Positions 1 to 12,505 are shown, counted from the first letter of the stretch. The stretch: 64,000 nucleotides of DNA from Pyricularia pennisetigena (GCF_004337985.1 NC_043744.1:1056730-1120729), one strand, 5' to 3'. Translations and numbers: made by a program. Notes: generated by a model from the letters alone, not told the origin.

Positions 1-1879
1 CTCATCAGTATGGTTTGGTCGAATTGTGGGTCGTTTTACACAGTAGCAGCCACAAAGTTGCTGGCTCCCTGTCGTTAAAGCAAATGCTAATCGATCATAC
101 CACATCCATGGTGCTATAACGTTACCCAGCACAACCATATGGGTTGGGGGATCCTTGATCTACGTACGGCATCAACGAACGGGTTTGCCCGTCGGTGACG
201 CTGACTCTTTTATTTAGTTTTGTGTTTTTTATGTAATTTCATTTCTATTCATTATGATCGCTCGCAAGACTAACTTTCACCGTCGGACTAAATCCACAAT
301 AGTTTTTCGGGCCGCCCCAACCGTATACCACATAACGGATATCACGGAGCAAGGACAATTCCCTTTCTCTGCGACTTGGATATCGGGGAACCTGACGAAC
401 TGGCGGTGCCGGCATTGAATCTGCATCATCGCTTGGCGTTGTGCCAAGGAGTCCTAGGCGGGAGCAAAATAAACAAGTAAGCGTCCAGAAATATAAATTG
501 GAAGCATGAATAAATGCGACTTGTGCCCCCTGCATTCAATGCTCACATTTCCCCATTCCTCTTGTCGAACCCCCGCTTGATCATTCCTACTCGTTGGAAA
601 GGAATTACCACGAGGCGAGAAAACCGCGTCCCAAGCACCCACTTGATCTCGGGGCGTTTTTTTTCCCCTTCTTTCTTTCTAAAACAAAAGAAAACCCCGT
701 CGTTTTATCCATTGTCTTTTTCGTCTTTTATGTAGTTCTGGGTGTTAATCCGAAGTGTTGTTGGCGCCAAGTGCTAATGGGCGCTTCTAGCCTTTCCAGA
801 CCGCGCTACCTGATCCGATTGTCGAGAATGTAGCATCCTCTGATCAATTGCATTTCTAATTTGACAGCTACATTTTCGTCATCTTTTTTTTTACTTCCAC
901 ATCTGACTAACCACAGCTATTGATCTCGTGATGACTGTTGCACTGGTGATAGCAGTCGTAAGTAGTAATGGGATCAAGTCCCAAACAACAACGGACCGTA
1001 ACCTTCTTTTGTTCAGGCCTGTTCATATTACTTAGCTAAACCGGGGTATTTCTATCTCAGATGGCCTTGGTCAAACTCGATCGCTGGACCCTCAGGCGAG
1101 ATAGAAGTAGACGCTAGAAAGCCAAAGAACAATCTTGGGCTGCTGGGAAGTAAGCCTGTCAATCGACAATGGCCTTAAAAATGGGAGGGGAATAGTTTGC
1201 AGTCTTGATAGACAATGCCAAAGCACTAGTTGTCAAGCTTAGGACAAGACACAAGCCGAACAAAAGTGCTCACATGGCTGCGTGCAGTAGCTACAGCACC
1301 ATTCGTCATTGCGACTGTTGCGGCTGTTGCGACTATCACGTCGGCTCTCTCCTGTCGTCGATACTTGTCTCAACTCAATATCCTTCCGACCAGGGGTTGA
1401 CGGTTGGGAAAGTCTCCGCAGACTAATCACATCATGTGCCCCCTCTCTTGTTGCTACGTCCGGAGGTCCAGATTCGCTGCCCGAGCGACGATTGGCTACC
1501 AATGCCTCGTCCACCATGCTGCTTGTAACTTTGTATATACTTGTTGACGGCTCTGAAGCAGATCCTCTCGTAAGAGGTCTGGTTGATGCATTGATATTAG
1601 GTGAATGTTTAGAGGGTAAGTCGACGAATGTGATGTTTTTATGGATATGGGGTTGAGTCGAAACATGCGCAGACTCTACAGAACCGCTCGAGTTCTTATG
1701 CCCTGGAACGCGAGCCTACTTCGTCGTGGGCGGGATTGCATCATCGTCTCCGACATCGAGCATGCTACGCTTTGCCTTTACACCACCAGGTTCTGCAGTT
1801 ACAGGTGGAAACCAAAGGCTGGGGTAATCACAAGTCAACATACATATCGGCGGCATTGAAGGCCAGTATTGAGTATGAC
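1..1879. other. intergenic, no supported gene
   Basis: No open frame here resembles a known family or has a convincing splice structure. The longest frames (for example 1309-1656) have no signal peptide, domain or codon pattern to support them. The right end is the 3' flank of the macro-domain gene. Nothing else is seen. Confidence 0.6.
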
Positions 1880-2662
1880 TTACGGGAGCTTGTCTGTGTA
1901 AATTTCCATGTCCTTCTGCAAAAAGCAACAGAAGACTACCAGACTGATCTTGTCTCCCTGGTCCGACTCGAGGAACTTTCTTACTGCCGTTATGGCAGCG
2001 TTGGCAGCCCGTCTGCTTGGATATCCACTAAGTGCAGCGTTAAAAGCGTTAACCATCAAGATGCTCAAATCATTTCCGGTTGGGGCCGCTGTAATGTATG
2101 TTACTTACTAGACACCTGTGCTGATCGCCGGAAAAGCAATCGAGCTGCATCCGTTCTCGATGGCCAACTGCAAGCTCCTGGTGTAACAGCTAGACAGAAG
2201 CATTTCACACTTTTCCCTCTGGGTGTCGTTATAAACTGGACCCACGGCGTGGATAACCTTCTTACAGGGCAAGTCATAGGCACCCGTCACCTTGGCATCA
2301 CCGGTTTCACAGCCACCTAGTGTTTTACACTCCTTCAACAGGCCCGGGCCGGCTGCACGGTGAATTGAGCCATCCACACCGCCACCGCCGAGCAGACTCT
2401 CGTTGGCAGCATTGACAATGGCGTCGACCATGAGCTTGGTGATGTCGCCATGGAAAAGGGCGATGCGATCATTAAAGCTCTTGTTTGGTGGTGCGGGCTT
2501 GGTGAGATCGCAGCTCACCGTCTTTGCCATCTCGAGCCCTTCGGCCTGGAACTTGAGTTCCTTCTCCTGGAATAAATGTGTCAAATTTCTCGATCGCAGC
2601 TTGGCCTCTGTCACAGGGCCCTTCTTGAGGATGGAATGGTGCGGTGTTGCTCCTGACGCCAT
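1880..2662 (-). CDS. macro-domain protein (MACROD-type ADP-ribosyl hydrolase)
   Basis: Two exons: 2662-2109 and 2027-1880, with an 81-bp intron (GTAAGT donor, TTAG acceptor) that splits a Tyr codon. The product is 233 aa. A macro domain fills the C-terminal two thirds. It shows GDI at about residues 72-74, the ADP-ribose-binding NAAN at 84-87, the Gly-rich loop GGGGVDG at 92-98, and a HAVGPVY strand. Known MACROD-type members remove mono-ADP-ribose from Asp/Glu side chains and hydrolyse O-acetyl-ADP-ribose; that this protein does so is inferred from the motifs. A longer in-frame start at 2920 would add 86 residues that are Arg/Ser-rich and could be a mitochondrial presequence. I chose the inner ATG because it gives a compact, family-sized protein, but the outer start is not excluded. 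Confidence 0.88.
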
Positions 2663-3741
2663 CGTGCGGAAATTGAAGAGCGATGCTGCTGTCGACTTGG
2701 AGGGGATTTTGATAACTAATTCAAAGATAGCAGAATACTCCGGCAGTTTTCCAAATAAGCGATTGCGAAAAGAAAGCGATAGAGCCAAAGATGTTCTGGT
2801 GACGTTGAGAATGCTGAACCTGGTGGTGTGAAAGGGAGCTCGACAGCGAAAGCGGGGAACCCCAACTTGACACAATAGGGGACTTTGCCGAGCAATTGCC
2901 TGGCAGCAGACGCTTATCATGCCTGAGTACTTGCGGGTAAGGAACTATGTAGAATATGTAGAACACAGGCGAGTCTAGAGCAATTCAAGGAGGCTGGGGA
3001 GTATCACAAGGAAGCTTTAATAGTGCATATGCCGAGGAAACCTTCTTTGTGCAGACGACAAGTTCACAAATCAACAGTCTCAAAGGAAAGAAGGACGGAT
3101 TTTGGATGACGAGATGGATGTTACAGTTCTGCAGCATGCACCGAAGCTTGACCCTGGAAACCCAGATGTTAAGTCATAGCAGAGGTACAAGCTCCTGGAG
3201 CGGGGCCACCCTACCCCTGGACGGTACTGTATTTATGACGTTCTCTCTTGGCTGTCAACTGAACGTGCTATGTACGAAATACAGTACACAGTGGGGCACA
3301 CTAAGCTAAGAGCTACGAGACGATATGTTGGACGGGAAATATATACCTCATGTCAGAGAAAATTACTACCTATTGCAATAGAGGCACGTGTCAGCGCTTC
3401 AGGTTGCGAGTGATTTCCTTCATGCCTTGGGGGAGGACAATGAAATAGATGACAATGGAATGTAGTAGTAGGTAGCAGTGGCAGTAGCTTCTGTCTGCGT
3501 TGATGCGGTGTAGTCAATGAATGGGCTTATCTAATCGCACCTGTTAATGCGACCCCGCCATAACTTTTGACTCACCCCACCACGCGTCAAAAGAGATCGC
3601 GGCTCTCTGTCAGCAAAGATGCTCAATTGACGATTTGACGATCAACACTGCATTTTAAGTAGATGAGACTCTGGCTACTCTCTGTGGTTAACATCCTACT
3701 CTGAAAGAACACCAACTTACCCTTTGTCGCCCTCCTCCATC
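2663..3741. other. shared upstream region of two divergent genes
   Basis: This 1.1-kb gap separates the divergently transcribed macro-domain and glutaminyl-tRNA synthetase genes, so it should hold both promoters. I see no clear TATA box near the synthetase start. The first 258 bp may be coding if the macro-domain gene uses its outer start. Confidence 0.5.
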
Positions 3742-5793
3742 ATGGCGGACGCAATCACCGAGGGGGCAGCCAAGCTCCAGCTGGACGAGGAGACAGGCGA
3801 GATGGTCTCCAAGGGAGAGCTGAAAAAGCGTATGCAGAAGAGAGCCAAGAAAGCCGCCCAAGCAAAGGCCAAAGAGGCCACCCAATCCATCGCCGGCGAT
3901 GTAGAGAAGAAGGCGCCTGCAAAACCTGCACCCAAGGCCGACGAGGTGGTCATTGATGCCGATGCCATGTTTAAACAGGGTTTCCTGGACGAAGTCTTCC
4001 GCAACCGCCCTATGAAGCCCGTCTTCACTCGATTTCCTCCCGAACCCAACGGATTCCTTCACATAGGTCACGCCAAGGCTATCGCTATTAACTTCGGATT
4101 TGCGAGGTACCACGGCGGCCAATGCTATCTGCGTTACGACGACACGAACCCCGAAAAAGAGGAGGAAAAATATTTTACATCCATCGAGTCTATGGTCCGT
4201 TGGCTGGGCTTCTCGCCGTACAAGATTACCTACTCGAGTGACAATTTCGACAAGCTCTATGAGCTGGCTGAGAAACTGATCAACCTTGGAAAGGCCTATG
4301 TATGCAAGTGCGACGACGCAGAGATCAAGCTCCAGCGCGGTGGCGAGAAGGGCAAGTCACCGAGGTACCGCTGTGCCCATGCCGACCAGACTCCCGAGGA
4401 CAACCTGGCTCAGTTCCGCGACATGCGTGACGGAAAGTACAAGGAGCGGGAGGCATTCTTGCGCATGAAGCAAGACATTACCGATGGCAACCCTCAGATG
4501 TGGGACTTGGCCGCTTACCGTGTCAAGAAGGCCGAGCACCACAGAACAGGAGACAAGTGGAAGATCTATCCGGTAAGTTTGTACACCCCCACTTTGTTTT
4601 ACACTGCTATCTATGATTGAGACTGGTCTAACAAGCCTGTGTTAATTAGACGTACGATTTCACCCACTGCTTGTGCGATTCATTTGAGGGTATTACCCAC
4701 TCCCTTTGCACGACCGAGTTCATCCAATCGCGCCAGAGCTACGAGTGGCTGAACACAACCCTCGGGGTATACGAGCCTCAGCAGCGCGAATATGGCAGGC
4801 TGGGCCTCGGCGGCACGGTGCTCTCAAAACGCAAAATTCTTAAGCTTGTCGAGCTTGGTCATGTTCGCGAGTGGGACGACCCCAGACTCTATACTCTGAC
4901 GGCAATCAAGAGACGTGGTGTTCCACCCGGAGCCATCCTCGAATTTGTCAACGAGCTTGGCGTCACCACGGCCGCAACTGTCATTCAGATCAAGCGGTTT
5001 GAGCAGACGATTCGTCGATACCTCGAACGCACTGTGCCCCGGTTGATGATGGTTCTGGATCCACTACGTGTGGTGATTGACGATGCCGACGACCTCGACG
5101 GCAAACCTCTTTCAATACCATTCTCTTCCAAGGTTCCCGAGATGGGTTCTCACGACTTGAAGTTCACCAAGACAGTCTACATTGACAGGTCAGATTTCCG
5201 AGAGGTGGACAGCAAAGACTACTTCCGCTTGGCTCCCGGCAAGCCCGTAGGTCTGCTGAATGTTCCGTATCCCATCAAGGTGAAGTCATTCAGCAAAGAC
5301 GAGGCATCGGGCAAAATAACAGAAGTTCGGGCTGAATTCGATCGCGAGAAGAAAAAGCCCAAGGCCTATATTCAGTGGGTACCTGAGGGTTCTCGTAAAG
5401 TTGAGGCACGTGTGTATAATCCATTGTTCAAATCGGAGAACCCAGACTCCGTGGAGGGGGGCTTCTTGGCGGATATCAACCCGGACAGTCAGATCATATA
5501 CCCAGATGCGCTCCTGGAGAGCGGATTCGAAGAGGTCAGACGGCGCGCACCTTGGCCTGAAGCGGCCGGCGAGAGCGAGTTGGGCAAGGGAGGACCGGAG
5601 AGTGTCCGGTTCCAGGCCACTAGAGTGGCCTACTTTGTGAGTAAAATCACGCGATTCTTTGGCTGCATCTTCAAAAATCATCTCTAACAAATAGTCTAAC
5701 CGCTTCTTCCAGGCCATGGACTCCGACAGTACTGAGGACAAGATTGTTCTCAATCGTATCGTGTCCCTCAAAGAAGACGCTGGCAAGAACTAA
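3742..5793 (+). CDS. GLN4: cytosolic glutaminyl-tRNA synthetase
   Basis: Three exons: 3742-4572, 4650-5636 and 5713-5793, with introns of 77 and 76 bp. The product is 632 aa. It charges tRNA-Gln with glutamine for cytosolic protein synthesis. The class I signature HIGH is exact at residues 107-110, inside the GlnRS-typical context [15 protein letters not shown]. The KMSKS-equivalent VLSKR is at about 334-338. The C-terminal half matches the two anticodon-binding beta-barrels of GlnRS. The N-terminal 85 residues are Lys/Ala-rich and probably helical, like the appended tRNA-contacting tail of eukaryotic enzymes; it is shorter than in yeast Gln4. The ATG at 3742 follows a pyrimidine-rich leader. 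The short last exon adds a charged tail. This is a housekeeping gene and appears intact. The symbol is that of the yeast orthologue. Confidence 0.97.
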
Positions 5794-7367
5794 TTCGATG
5801 GTTGCGTCGAAGTGAGGGGTTGGTGTATATTACATCGGCAGATATTTGCACCAATACTCGAAACCATCACCCAACCTGAGCTGCTCCGGAGTCGTTTTTG
5901 ATCTTGATGTTTTATGATTGATACCATAGAAATTCGCGAGGACACCTCACATTGGGGGCCTATTTTAGAGATATCGGTGTCTGATGTCTACTTGAAACTA
6001 GACATGGAATTGATTTAGCATCTCGCCGATCCCTTTCAGCCTGAAGATATGTCTCGGCAACAATTGAACCAGACAAGCCCAAAAGAGTGAGAGAAAGAGA
6101 GAAGAAGAAGAAGAAGAAGGGGAGAAAAAAAACTAACTCATGCCATATACTACAGTTCCTAAGGCAATGAGCGACTCACATCCATCTAATCGTGCATATG
6201 ACAGGGACCAAGCAATGCGACCTTGCGCCCCCTGCAGCCCTGATGGCGGGGACACATGCACTTCAATAAGGTTGTGGTCTGGAGCGACAGGGGTATGATA
6301 CATCAACCTGACAACAGAGTTTCTGTCTCCTGTCTTCCACCCCGACAGTATTAGAAGCCCTCGTGGGCGTCTGCAGCTGATGGTCATCAGCCACAGGAGT
6401 TGTGCTCATCTCATCACACGGCGAAACCAAACTCCTCACCGTTGCCGTGTCTTTGGATGAGAATTTGGCCTGCACGCGTCCGTCTGCAGTGCTTTCTGTC
6501 GTAAATCCAGTCTGCCTTGTATCCCACTGTTGCTCTTGTTTGGCCTGATCTTTCGTCGAGTGATTGAATCACACAACACAAGGCCTTCGGTAACTAGGAG
6601 GAAGGTAACAAAAAGTCAGTACAAACATGAAAATATACGGGCAAGTGCAAGCCGTTGTTCTTATGGCCCTTGGAATCTGATGGAAAATCCGCGAGGAACG
6701 CTTTGGACTCCTTTCTCTTTCCTATCGTTTAACCTGATCTTCTGTACTGTTGTCGATCTTCAAACTTTCGTGCCTTGACTGATGTAAAGATCTAGATGAC
6801 GAATGATTGAGCACAAGAGGTACCCCTCTATCGCCGAAGTGCTTGCCCCCGGTGGTCTCGCGTCGTTGGCTGCTGGCGAGTTTCAACGCATATGCTTGGC
6901 AACTGAACCGAGCGAGCTGTCGAGAGGAATAGCCGCAGCGCTTCCGATCAAGTTCGTGCTTGGACCAGCCATCCCCGTCTTCTGCTGTAAAGGCTGGGAA
7001 GAACTCTCCTCTTTCCTCTTACGAGCTGTCAAACTTTAACATTCTAGTTGAAGGTCTACCTAAAAGATCCGATTTACCTTCGATCTGTGTATCAGTCTGC
7101 TTACTGTGATACACACCGTGGTTGTTGCGTTTTGGACCATACGGATCCGAGTTCAAGGTCAAAATTGGTGGGAGGAACCAAAGCTCCTCGCCAAATACAG
7201 GAATGCGGCATTTGAAGTAGTGGACAGGCACCGCCTGAGCCTCGTCAAAAAAAGAGAAAAAAAAAAAAAAAAAAACTTCTTTGTCATTTAAGATTCATTG
7301 GCTTGTGCTGCACACTGTTTCGGGTGCTTTCTTTTTGGTATGGTCAACTCCGCCCGCCAACGCAACC
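5794..7367. other. intergenic, simple repeats only
   Basis: A GAA-type trinucleotide run lies near 6100-6120 and an A-rich tract near 7255-7276, just before the next gene. Several short open frames (for example 6133-6475 on the minus strand, 6803-7039) have no recognisable content. No gene is supported. Confidence 0.6.
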
Positions 7368-10300
7368 ATGCAGGGCGAGCATAGACAATTGGGTATGGCA
7401 AAGCAGAGTCGGGCGGCGGCCGCGAGGCTGGAGTGGCAAGAACACCAACGGGATCAGGGGAGACTGTTGACGGGTAAAAAGAATCCCGGGAGCTTACCGG
7501 GGGAGAGACCTCATGCCGTCCCTCAACAATCGTTCAACACGCCACGGCAAGAGCAGAGGATTGGCCATACGTCATCAGGCACCACGTCAACCGAGTCTCT
7601 GAGTCCATCGAACTCTGCATCGCATGGGGGTCTGCGACACATGCAGCGGCAGGATGGGGGCTATGGTGCAGAGGAGCTGTCGGCGGCGCAGCTTAACGGC
7701 ACTCGTTCTGCTTCGGGGAGCACGGGTTCAGATAAGAGGCCCGAGATTGTCCACGCCAGGCTGTCGTGGATTCCCAAGTATATGAGGAGGCTTGTGCTTG
7801 TCTCTTTCATTGGGTCACTGGGTCTGGTCATGGCATTGCTGGAATACATACTAAGCGTCTCAAACAAACATATGGGACTCGGTCCAGTCGATGGCTCAAG
7901 GTACCTATGGCAGATGGCACCTCCAGCCGTCCTGTTGATCATCGCGGGATTCTGGCAGCGCTTTGAGTACCAGGCGCGAAGCACCGCGCCTTGGCTGCGC
8001 ATGTACAAGGGGCCGGCAGATGCCGAGAGAACAGTGCTGCTGGACTACGTGTCTATGACCAGACCGTCCGTGGTTTTACGCGCGATTCAAAACAAGGACT
8101 GGATCGTAGCGGCCGCGGTAGTCATGTCGATGCTGCTATGGACCGCAATAATCATTTCCACCGGCGCCATAACAACGGTACTGGTCACCATGACCGACAG
8201 CAATGTCAATGTCACGTTGACGAGACAGTTTGCAGTCGACGGCGGTGGGCTTGCTCAAAACAACAGCCTCGTCACCGCGGCGTCCAAAGCTACTTCCCTG
8301 CTCGAGGTTGCGGCGTTTCAGCTAGGTGAGCTTACGACATACCCCGACGGCGCGACAAATTGGTTCGCACACGAGACGTTCAGCACAAACAACTTGGCGC
8401 CTGGGGCCCAACTGACGGCTCCGGTCCATGCCTTGTTTCCCAACCTCACCTGCGAAAAGGCGTCGCTGTCGGTAAACAGCGTGTCGCTGAACGAACAGGA
8501 GCAAGTCGTCAACACGACGTTGATAGCGCCTGGCTGCGCCGTTGAGTTCACAATTAATGGGACCGGGCTGGCGTCAAATAGAGGATCAGGCAGCCCTACG
8601 TACTTTCTCCGCTCAGGAACGGGTGGCTGCTACGGTTCAACCGACCGTCAAGACCAGCGCATCGTCGTGGCGTTTGGCGTCGCAAACCTCCGCAACAGTA
8701 GCGATATTGACTACGAACGATTCGTGTCATCGACAGCTGCGGTGACTCTGTCTACACCATTAATATGTCGGCCGGGCTACACGATGCGTTCAATAGATCT
8801 GGTCAGAAGCTCCAGCCGAACGATACGAATCAGGCTTGGGTCGTCGGCTCCAGCATTGCCGAACCTTCCGGGGGTTCACCCTTGGGATCTCGCAGCTGGG
8901 ATGTTCAAATCGTACCAGCCGGACGTGCGGGAAGTTGCATACCTTCTCGACCGAGTAGCGGAAACCGATGCCTCGGGCTATCCGGGGTTCCAGCCGGCCC
9001 GCGTTATGATCGACGCCTATGTTCACTTTGCCCTTGGTTTCAGAATGGGCGAGAGTGGATCCCTGGAAGCAGCCGAAGAGTTTCTGGATTCGGAAAAGTT
9101 GGAGAACCTGGTTTCCAACTACTATCGTCACCACGCGTCGTTGGTGGCATACACACTCCTACTTCGCTCCCCGACCAGAGAGAACTCAACCGTCACGGGG
9201 ATATCGGTCAGCCGGTTCGAGAGGATAGGTGCCAACTCTGCCGGCGTACATTCCGTCGTCGCTTTTGTGGTTGCCGCGATGACCGTTGCCTTTTTTCTCT
9301 TCTTCCTTATCCCGACCGAGGGCTTCCTGCCGAGGAACCCCAACACGCTGATAGACACGGCTGCGCTCCTGGTGCACAGCAAGGTTTTTTTACACAACGT
9401 CCGCGGGACTGGCGGCGCCGACAGCAAGATGCTCTACGGCAGGCTGTCCATGGCCTACTTTTACACGGGCATCGAGGCCTACGAGCGCGACTTTGTGTCC
9501 GAAAACGAGGGTTACTTCAAGGTCTTGGGCGGTCCGCTGCCTCCGACCACACGTGCGCCAGAGTACTTTGAGTCCCGTGGAGGGTCGTGGGCGCCACCCA
9601 GAGGGGTTTCTAGCACCTACCGCGCGCTGAGCCTGTCAGTGACGCTGACGTTTATCGTCTTGCTCGAGGTCATGTTCAGGATATCCTCCACCAACGGCGG
9701 ACTGTGTGAAATGAATGATGAGCCCTGGGCCCAGCTTTTCTGGACGGTGCTACCGGCTGCCGTGGCGGTCGGCCTCACTTTCTACATCGGGCTTGTGGAC
9801 AAGGCCATTCGCGCACTGGCACCCTTTATGGAGCTGACATGGGGCAGGGGCACCTTCAGGACCATGAGAGTCAGCTACCTGGACGGTTCCACCCCGCGCG
9901 TGCTGTACCACGCAATCGTCGGCCGCAACATGCCAGTCGTCCTGTCGACCCTGTCGTGGATCGCGGCGGCGCTGCTCCCCGTCGTGGTGGCGGCGACCTT
10001 TGACACGAGGGCCGTGGCGCTGCAGTCGACGGACCCGACGGAGCAGAACCAGCGCCGGATGCGGCAGGACGAGGCGGCGACGCGGCTCCTGCAGGTGCTG
10101 CTCGTGCTCGTGCTCGTCGGCAGCACGGCGCTGTGGTGCCTGACCCCGCGCCGCCGGATCGGCATCCTGCCGAGGCTGCACTCCGAGTCCCCGCTGAGCT
10201 TCGCCAGCATCGCGGCCATGCTGGCCGACGGCAACGTGGTCGGGATGCTGGGCCGCGGCGCCGAATGGAAAACGCTGCGAGAGCTCGAGCTCATGTTCCG

Positions 10301-10502
10301 CGACGGCCTGCACGTCACGATGCGGTTCCGGCTCGGCTGGGACGAGGCCAGGGGCAGGACCAAGAGGAAGCAGGACGCGTTTGGCATCTCTGCCATCCGG
10401 ACCGGAGGCTGGGGAGGTGGGGAAAGCGTGGGGCTGGGCATGCAGGCCAGGGTTGGGTATTGGCAAAAGGCGTGTGTCAGAGATTGGGGGTGGAGGCCGT
10501 GA
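7368..10502 (+). CDS. large multi-pass membrane protein, DUF3433-like
   Basis: Single exon, 1044 aa from the ATG at 7368; 29 further in-frame codons upstream lack an ATG in good context. The N-terminal 135 residues are polar and probably cytosolic. Hydrophobic segments lie at about 140-162, 180-200, 245-268, 630-652, 753-772, 785-810, 855-878 and 906-925. Two internal regions resemble each other. Residues 205-270 (PWLRMY...LLDYVS...) and 817-879 (PFMELTWGRG...SYLDG...) both run into a membrane segment, the arrangement of the fungal DUF3433 family. Between TM3 and TM4 is a long, probably extracellular, segment with several Asn-X-Ser/Thr sites. The function of the family is unknown. The GC-rich 3' part carries long antisense frames that I regard as shadows. 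Confidence 0.85.
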   Translation: MQGEHRQLGMAKQSRAAAARLEWQEHQRDQGRLLTGKKNPGSLPGERPHAVPQQSFNTPRQEQRIGHTSSGTTSTESLSPSNSASHGGLRHMQRQDGGYGAEELSAAQLNGTRSASGSTGSDKRPEIVHARLSWIPKYMRRLVLVSFIGSLGLVMALLEYILSVSNKHMGLGPVDGSRYLWQMAPPAVLLIIAGFWQRFEYQARSTAPWLRMYKGPADAERTVLLDYVSMTRPSVVLRAIQNKDWIVAAAVVMSMLLWTAIIISTGAITTVLVTMTDSNVNVTLTRQFAVDGGGLAQNNSLVTAASKATSLLEVAAFQLGELTTYPDGATNWFAHETFSTNNLAPGAQLTAPVHALFPNLTCEKASLSVNSVSLNEQEQVVNTTLIAPGCAVEFTINGTGLASNRGSGSPTYFLRSGTGGCYGSTDRQDQRIVVAFGVANLRNSSDIDYERFVSSTAAVTLSTPLICRPGYTMRSIDLVRSSSRTIRIRLGSSAPALPNLPGVHPWDLAAGMFKSYQPDVREVAYLLDRVAETDASGYPGFQPARVMIDAYVHFALGFRMGESGSLEAAEEFLDSEKLENLVSNYYRHHASLVAYTLLLRSPTRENSTVTGISVSRFERIGANSAGVHSVVAFVVAAMTVAFFLFFLIPTEGFLPRNPNTLIDTAALLVHSKVFLHNVRGTGGADSKMLYGRLSMAYFYTGIEAYERDFVSENEGYFKVLGGPLPPTTRAPEYFESRGGSWAPPRGVSSTYRALSLSVTLTFIVLLEVMFRISSTNGGLCEMNDEPWAQLFWTVLPAAVAVGLTFYIGLVDKAIRALAPFMELTWGRGTFRTMRVSYLDGSTPRVLYHAIVGRNMPVVLSTLSWIAAALLPVVVAATFDTRAVALQSTDPTEQNQRRMRQDEAATRLLQVLLVLVLVGSTALWCLTPRRRIGILPRLHSESPLSFASIAAMLADGNVVGMLGRGAEWKTLRELELMFRDGLHVTMRFRLGWDEARGRTKRKQDAFGISAIRTGGWGGGESVGLGMQARVGYWQKACVRDWGWRP

Positions 10503-10989
10503 TGGGATGACTGTGGATGACATTAATTCGGGATGGATGGGATGGGATGCATGGCGTTTTTGATTCTCCTTCAGTGTTGCTCAACGGCTATGGTGCATGC
10601 TTTAATGATGGCTATGACTGTTCCTTTGTACCACTAGGCATACAAATGCCTCTACAGCTTTTGTTTTACCATTCATCTGTTTCATTACTTAGTAGTATCA
10701 CGATCTCCTCTGGAATGAATTTTCATGGTCTTTGAAGACCTTCATTCTTGATTTATTTCTCAGCCTCGCTGCTGCTAATGACTTTAGGAATTGTGCCTCG
10801 TGACAGCATGGTCAACGAATCGACTGTTCGAAGGCTCTGCTGGCTGAAAAGATTGATCTTCCAAACTTCATCCAGGCTCAGTGCTTCCCAGCCAGGCTGC
10901 ACTATTCAAAGGAATCCGCCAACAAAAGCCACATGGGCTTTTTGGGCAATTTTGCAACTGATTATACTTCTTTCGTCCCGCCGTTTATC
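10503..10989. other. convergent 3' flanks
   Basis: 487 bp between two convergent genes. It should hold both transcript ends. No gene is visible. Confidence 0.5.
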
Positions 10990-12505
10990 CTATATCTCCT
11001 CTCTTTGCTGCTTCATTTGACACTCTCTTTCTGTCTCTAGTTTTCCCAGGTTTGCTTTTGCTTTTTTCTCCACACCCTTCCACCTAACCTCCTCTCTTCC
11101 CGGCATGACATACCACTTTCGACTGGAGGTCCTAACTTTTTTCGTCTCCTTGTTAATATTCAGGGTCTTCTTCTTGAATTGCTCGGTAGACATGGCTTGT
11201 TCGTCTTTATTCTTAGGATCGGGAACAACTATTGGGAAAGCGCATGAAATGAGTGTCATGCTCAGCGACCAACCTTGGAGGATAGGAATAGAAATAAGAA
11301 ACCGAAAATTAATTCTTGTGCTCACCTCTCATGCTGCCTGAGGAAACGATCAGATCCAGCGTTGGATCCCGTTTGCGACAATGCGTGTGGTGAAATGCTA
11401 TGTAGTGCAGTCTTGCAAAGTCCTTGTACAAGGGATTGTCCACGAACCAGCAGCTCCCGCCGGACATGTTGCAGCCGTCTGGGGAGGGACACTGCAGCAC
11501 CAGCATCTTTCCAGAATTTTCAGGATATTCAAAAACAAAAGGCCGGAGCTTGACGTTGATCGCCTCCACCTCACGCACGAATATGAATTTCCCCTCTGGG
11601 ATGACATCGCCGTCGCTCGTCGCATATGTTTTGGGCTGAGACTCCTCCACCTTCACTTTCTTTCGCTTTGGGGCTTTGGAAGGGGCAGTGGTCGCAGGGT
11701 GCTTGTTAGGGCTCTTCTTTGTCTCTTTTGTATCCATCTCGCTGTCGGAAGCAATGACGGCATCTTCCAAGTATTCCGAACCCTCGGCGTCGGAAGAGCT
11801 CTCTTCTTCGCTATCGTCATTTTTGACGCCAGGATGGGAGTTTGTGTCGACAAAACTGCCAGGCTCGTCGCGGTCTGGGCTGTCTCGCAGCGTGGATTCG
11901 AGTGCTTTCGCCGCCTTGTCATTGTTGTCAGGCGAGGTCGCCACCCCATTCGAGAGCGCGCTCTTCTTGGCTTTGACCTTGATCAACTTCGTGCCCGTGG
12001 CTGCTGTGCTGGCAACGTTTGAGACTTGGGGTGATGCACCTTGGGGTCGCGCCATTCCTTGTAGCTCGGTGCCCTTGATCTTGTTGTAGAAGTCCGTGAG
12101 GGCGATGATTTCGCGCTTCTGGGTGGCGACAGTTTGCCGCTCGGCAGCAAGCTGTTGCTCCAGCTTTTTGGCCTTTGCCTCGCTTCTCTCTAGATCCACT
12201 TTGACCGTCGTGAGCCTAGATGATTACAGTTTGGTAATGTCAGCGCTCAACCCCCCCACTCCTGAGTCCTGACCCCGGAGGAGGAGTAGGACTTACGTCT
12301 GGCCCTTGGGCGGGACATCATAACACACAAATGTACGTGCGCCTGTGTCGTCGTCGCAGTCGAAATATGCCGGCGTTTCGTCATCACGTCTGACGTAGCT
12401 GAGAAGCTCGGCTGCAAGTACGTGGATCTTGTTTTGGCATATTGTGAGCGGGTCGTCTGGTCCAGGTTGGCGGATCCTGGCCATTTCTTGGTCCTGGTGT
12501 GACAT
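10990..12505 (-). CDS. hypothetical protein with coiled coil and C-terminal Cys/His region
   Basis: Three exons: 12505-12297, 12215-11326 and 11228-10990. Introns are 81 and 97 bp (GTAAGT and GTGAGC donors) and all junctions keep the frame. The product is 445 aa. I do not recognise the family. After a 70-residue N-terminal region comes a heptad-rich helix at about 73-110. Next is a long acidic, Ser-rich disordered stretch with basic KKxK clusters (KRKKVKVEE, a plausible nuclear localisation signal). From about residue 300 there is a compact segment with Cys-x5-Cys-x6-Cys (first Cys about 312) and then HHTHC, which could bind zinc. The C-terminal exon is Lys/Glu-rich. A nuclear, chromatin- or RNA-linked role is a guess. 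The third exon is less sure than the first two; without it the protein would end four residues after the Cys/His region. Confidence 0.72.

Noticed and set aside
2663..2920. 86-codon N-terminal extension of the macro-domain protein
   Set aside because: Not clearly excluded. The inner start gives a family-sized protein, so the extension was not included; a mitochondrial presequence is the alternative.
9750..10523. 257-codon frame on the minus strand opposite the DUF3433-like gene
   Set aside because: It is antisense to a clear coding exon in very GC-rich DNA, where stop-free antisense frames are common. The peptide is Pro/Arg/Ala-rich with no domain.
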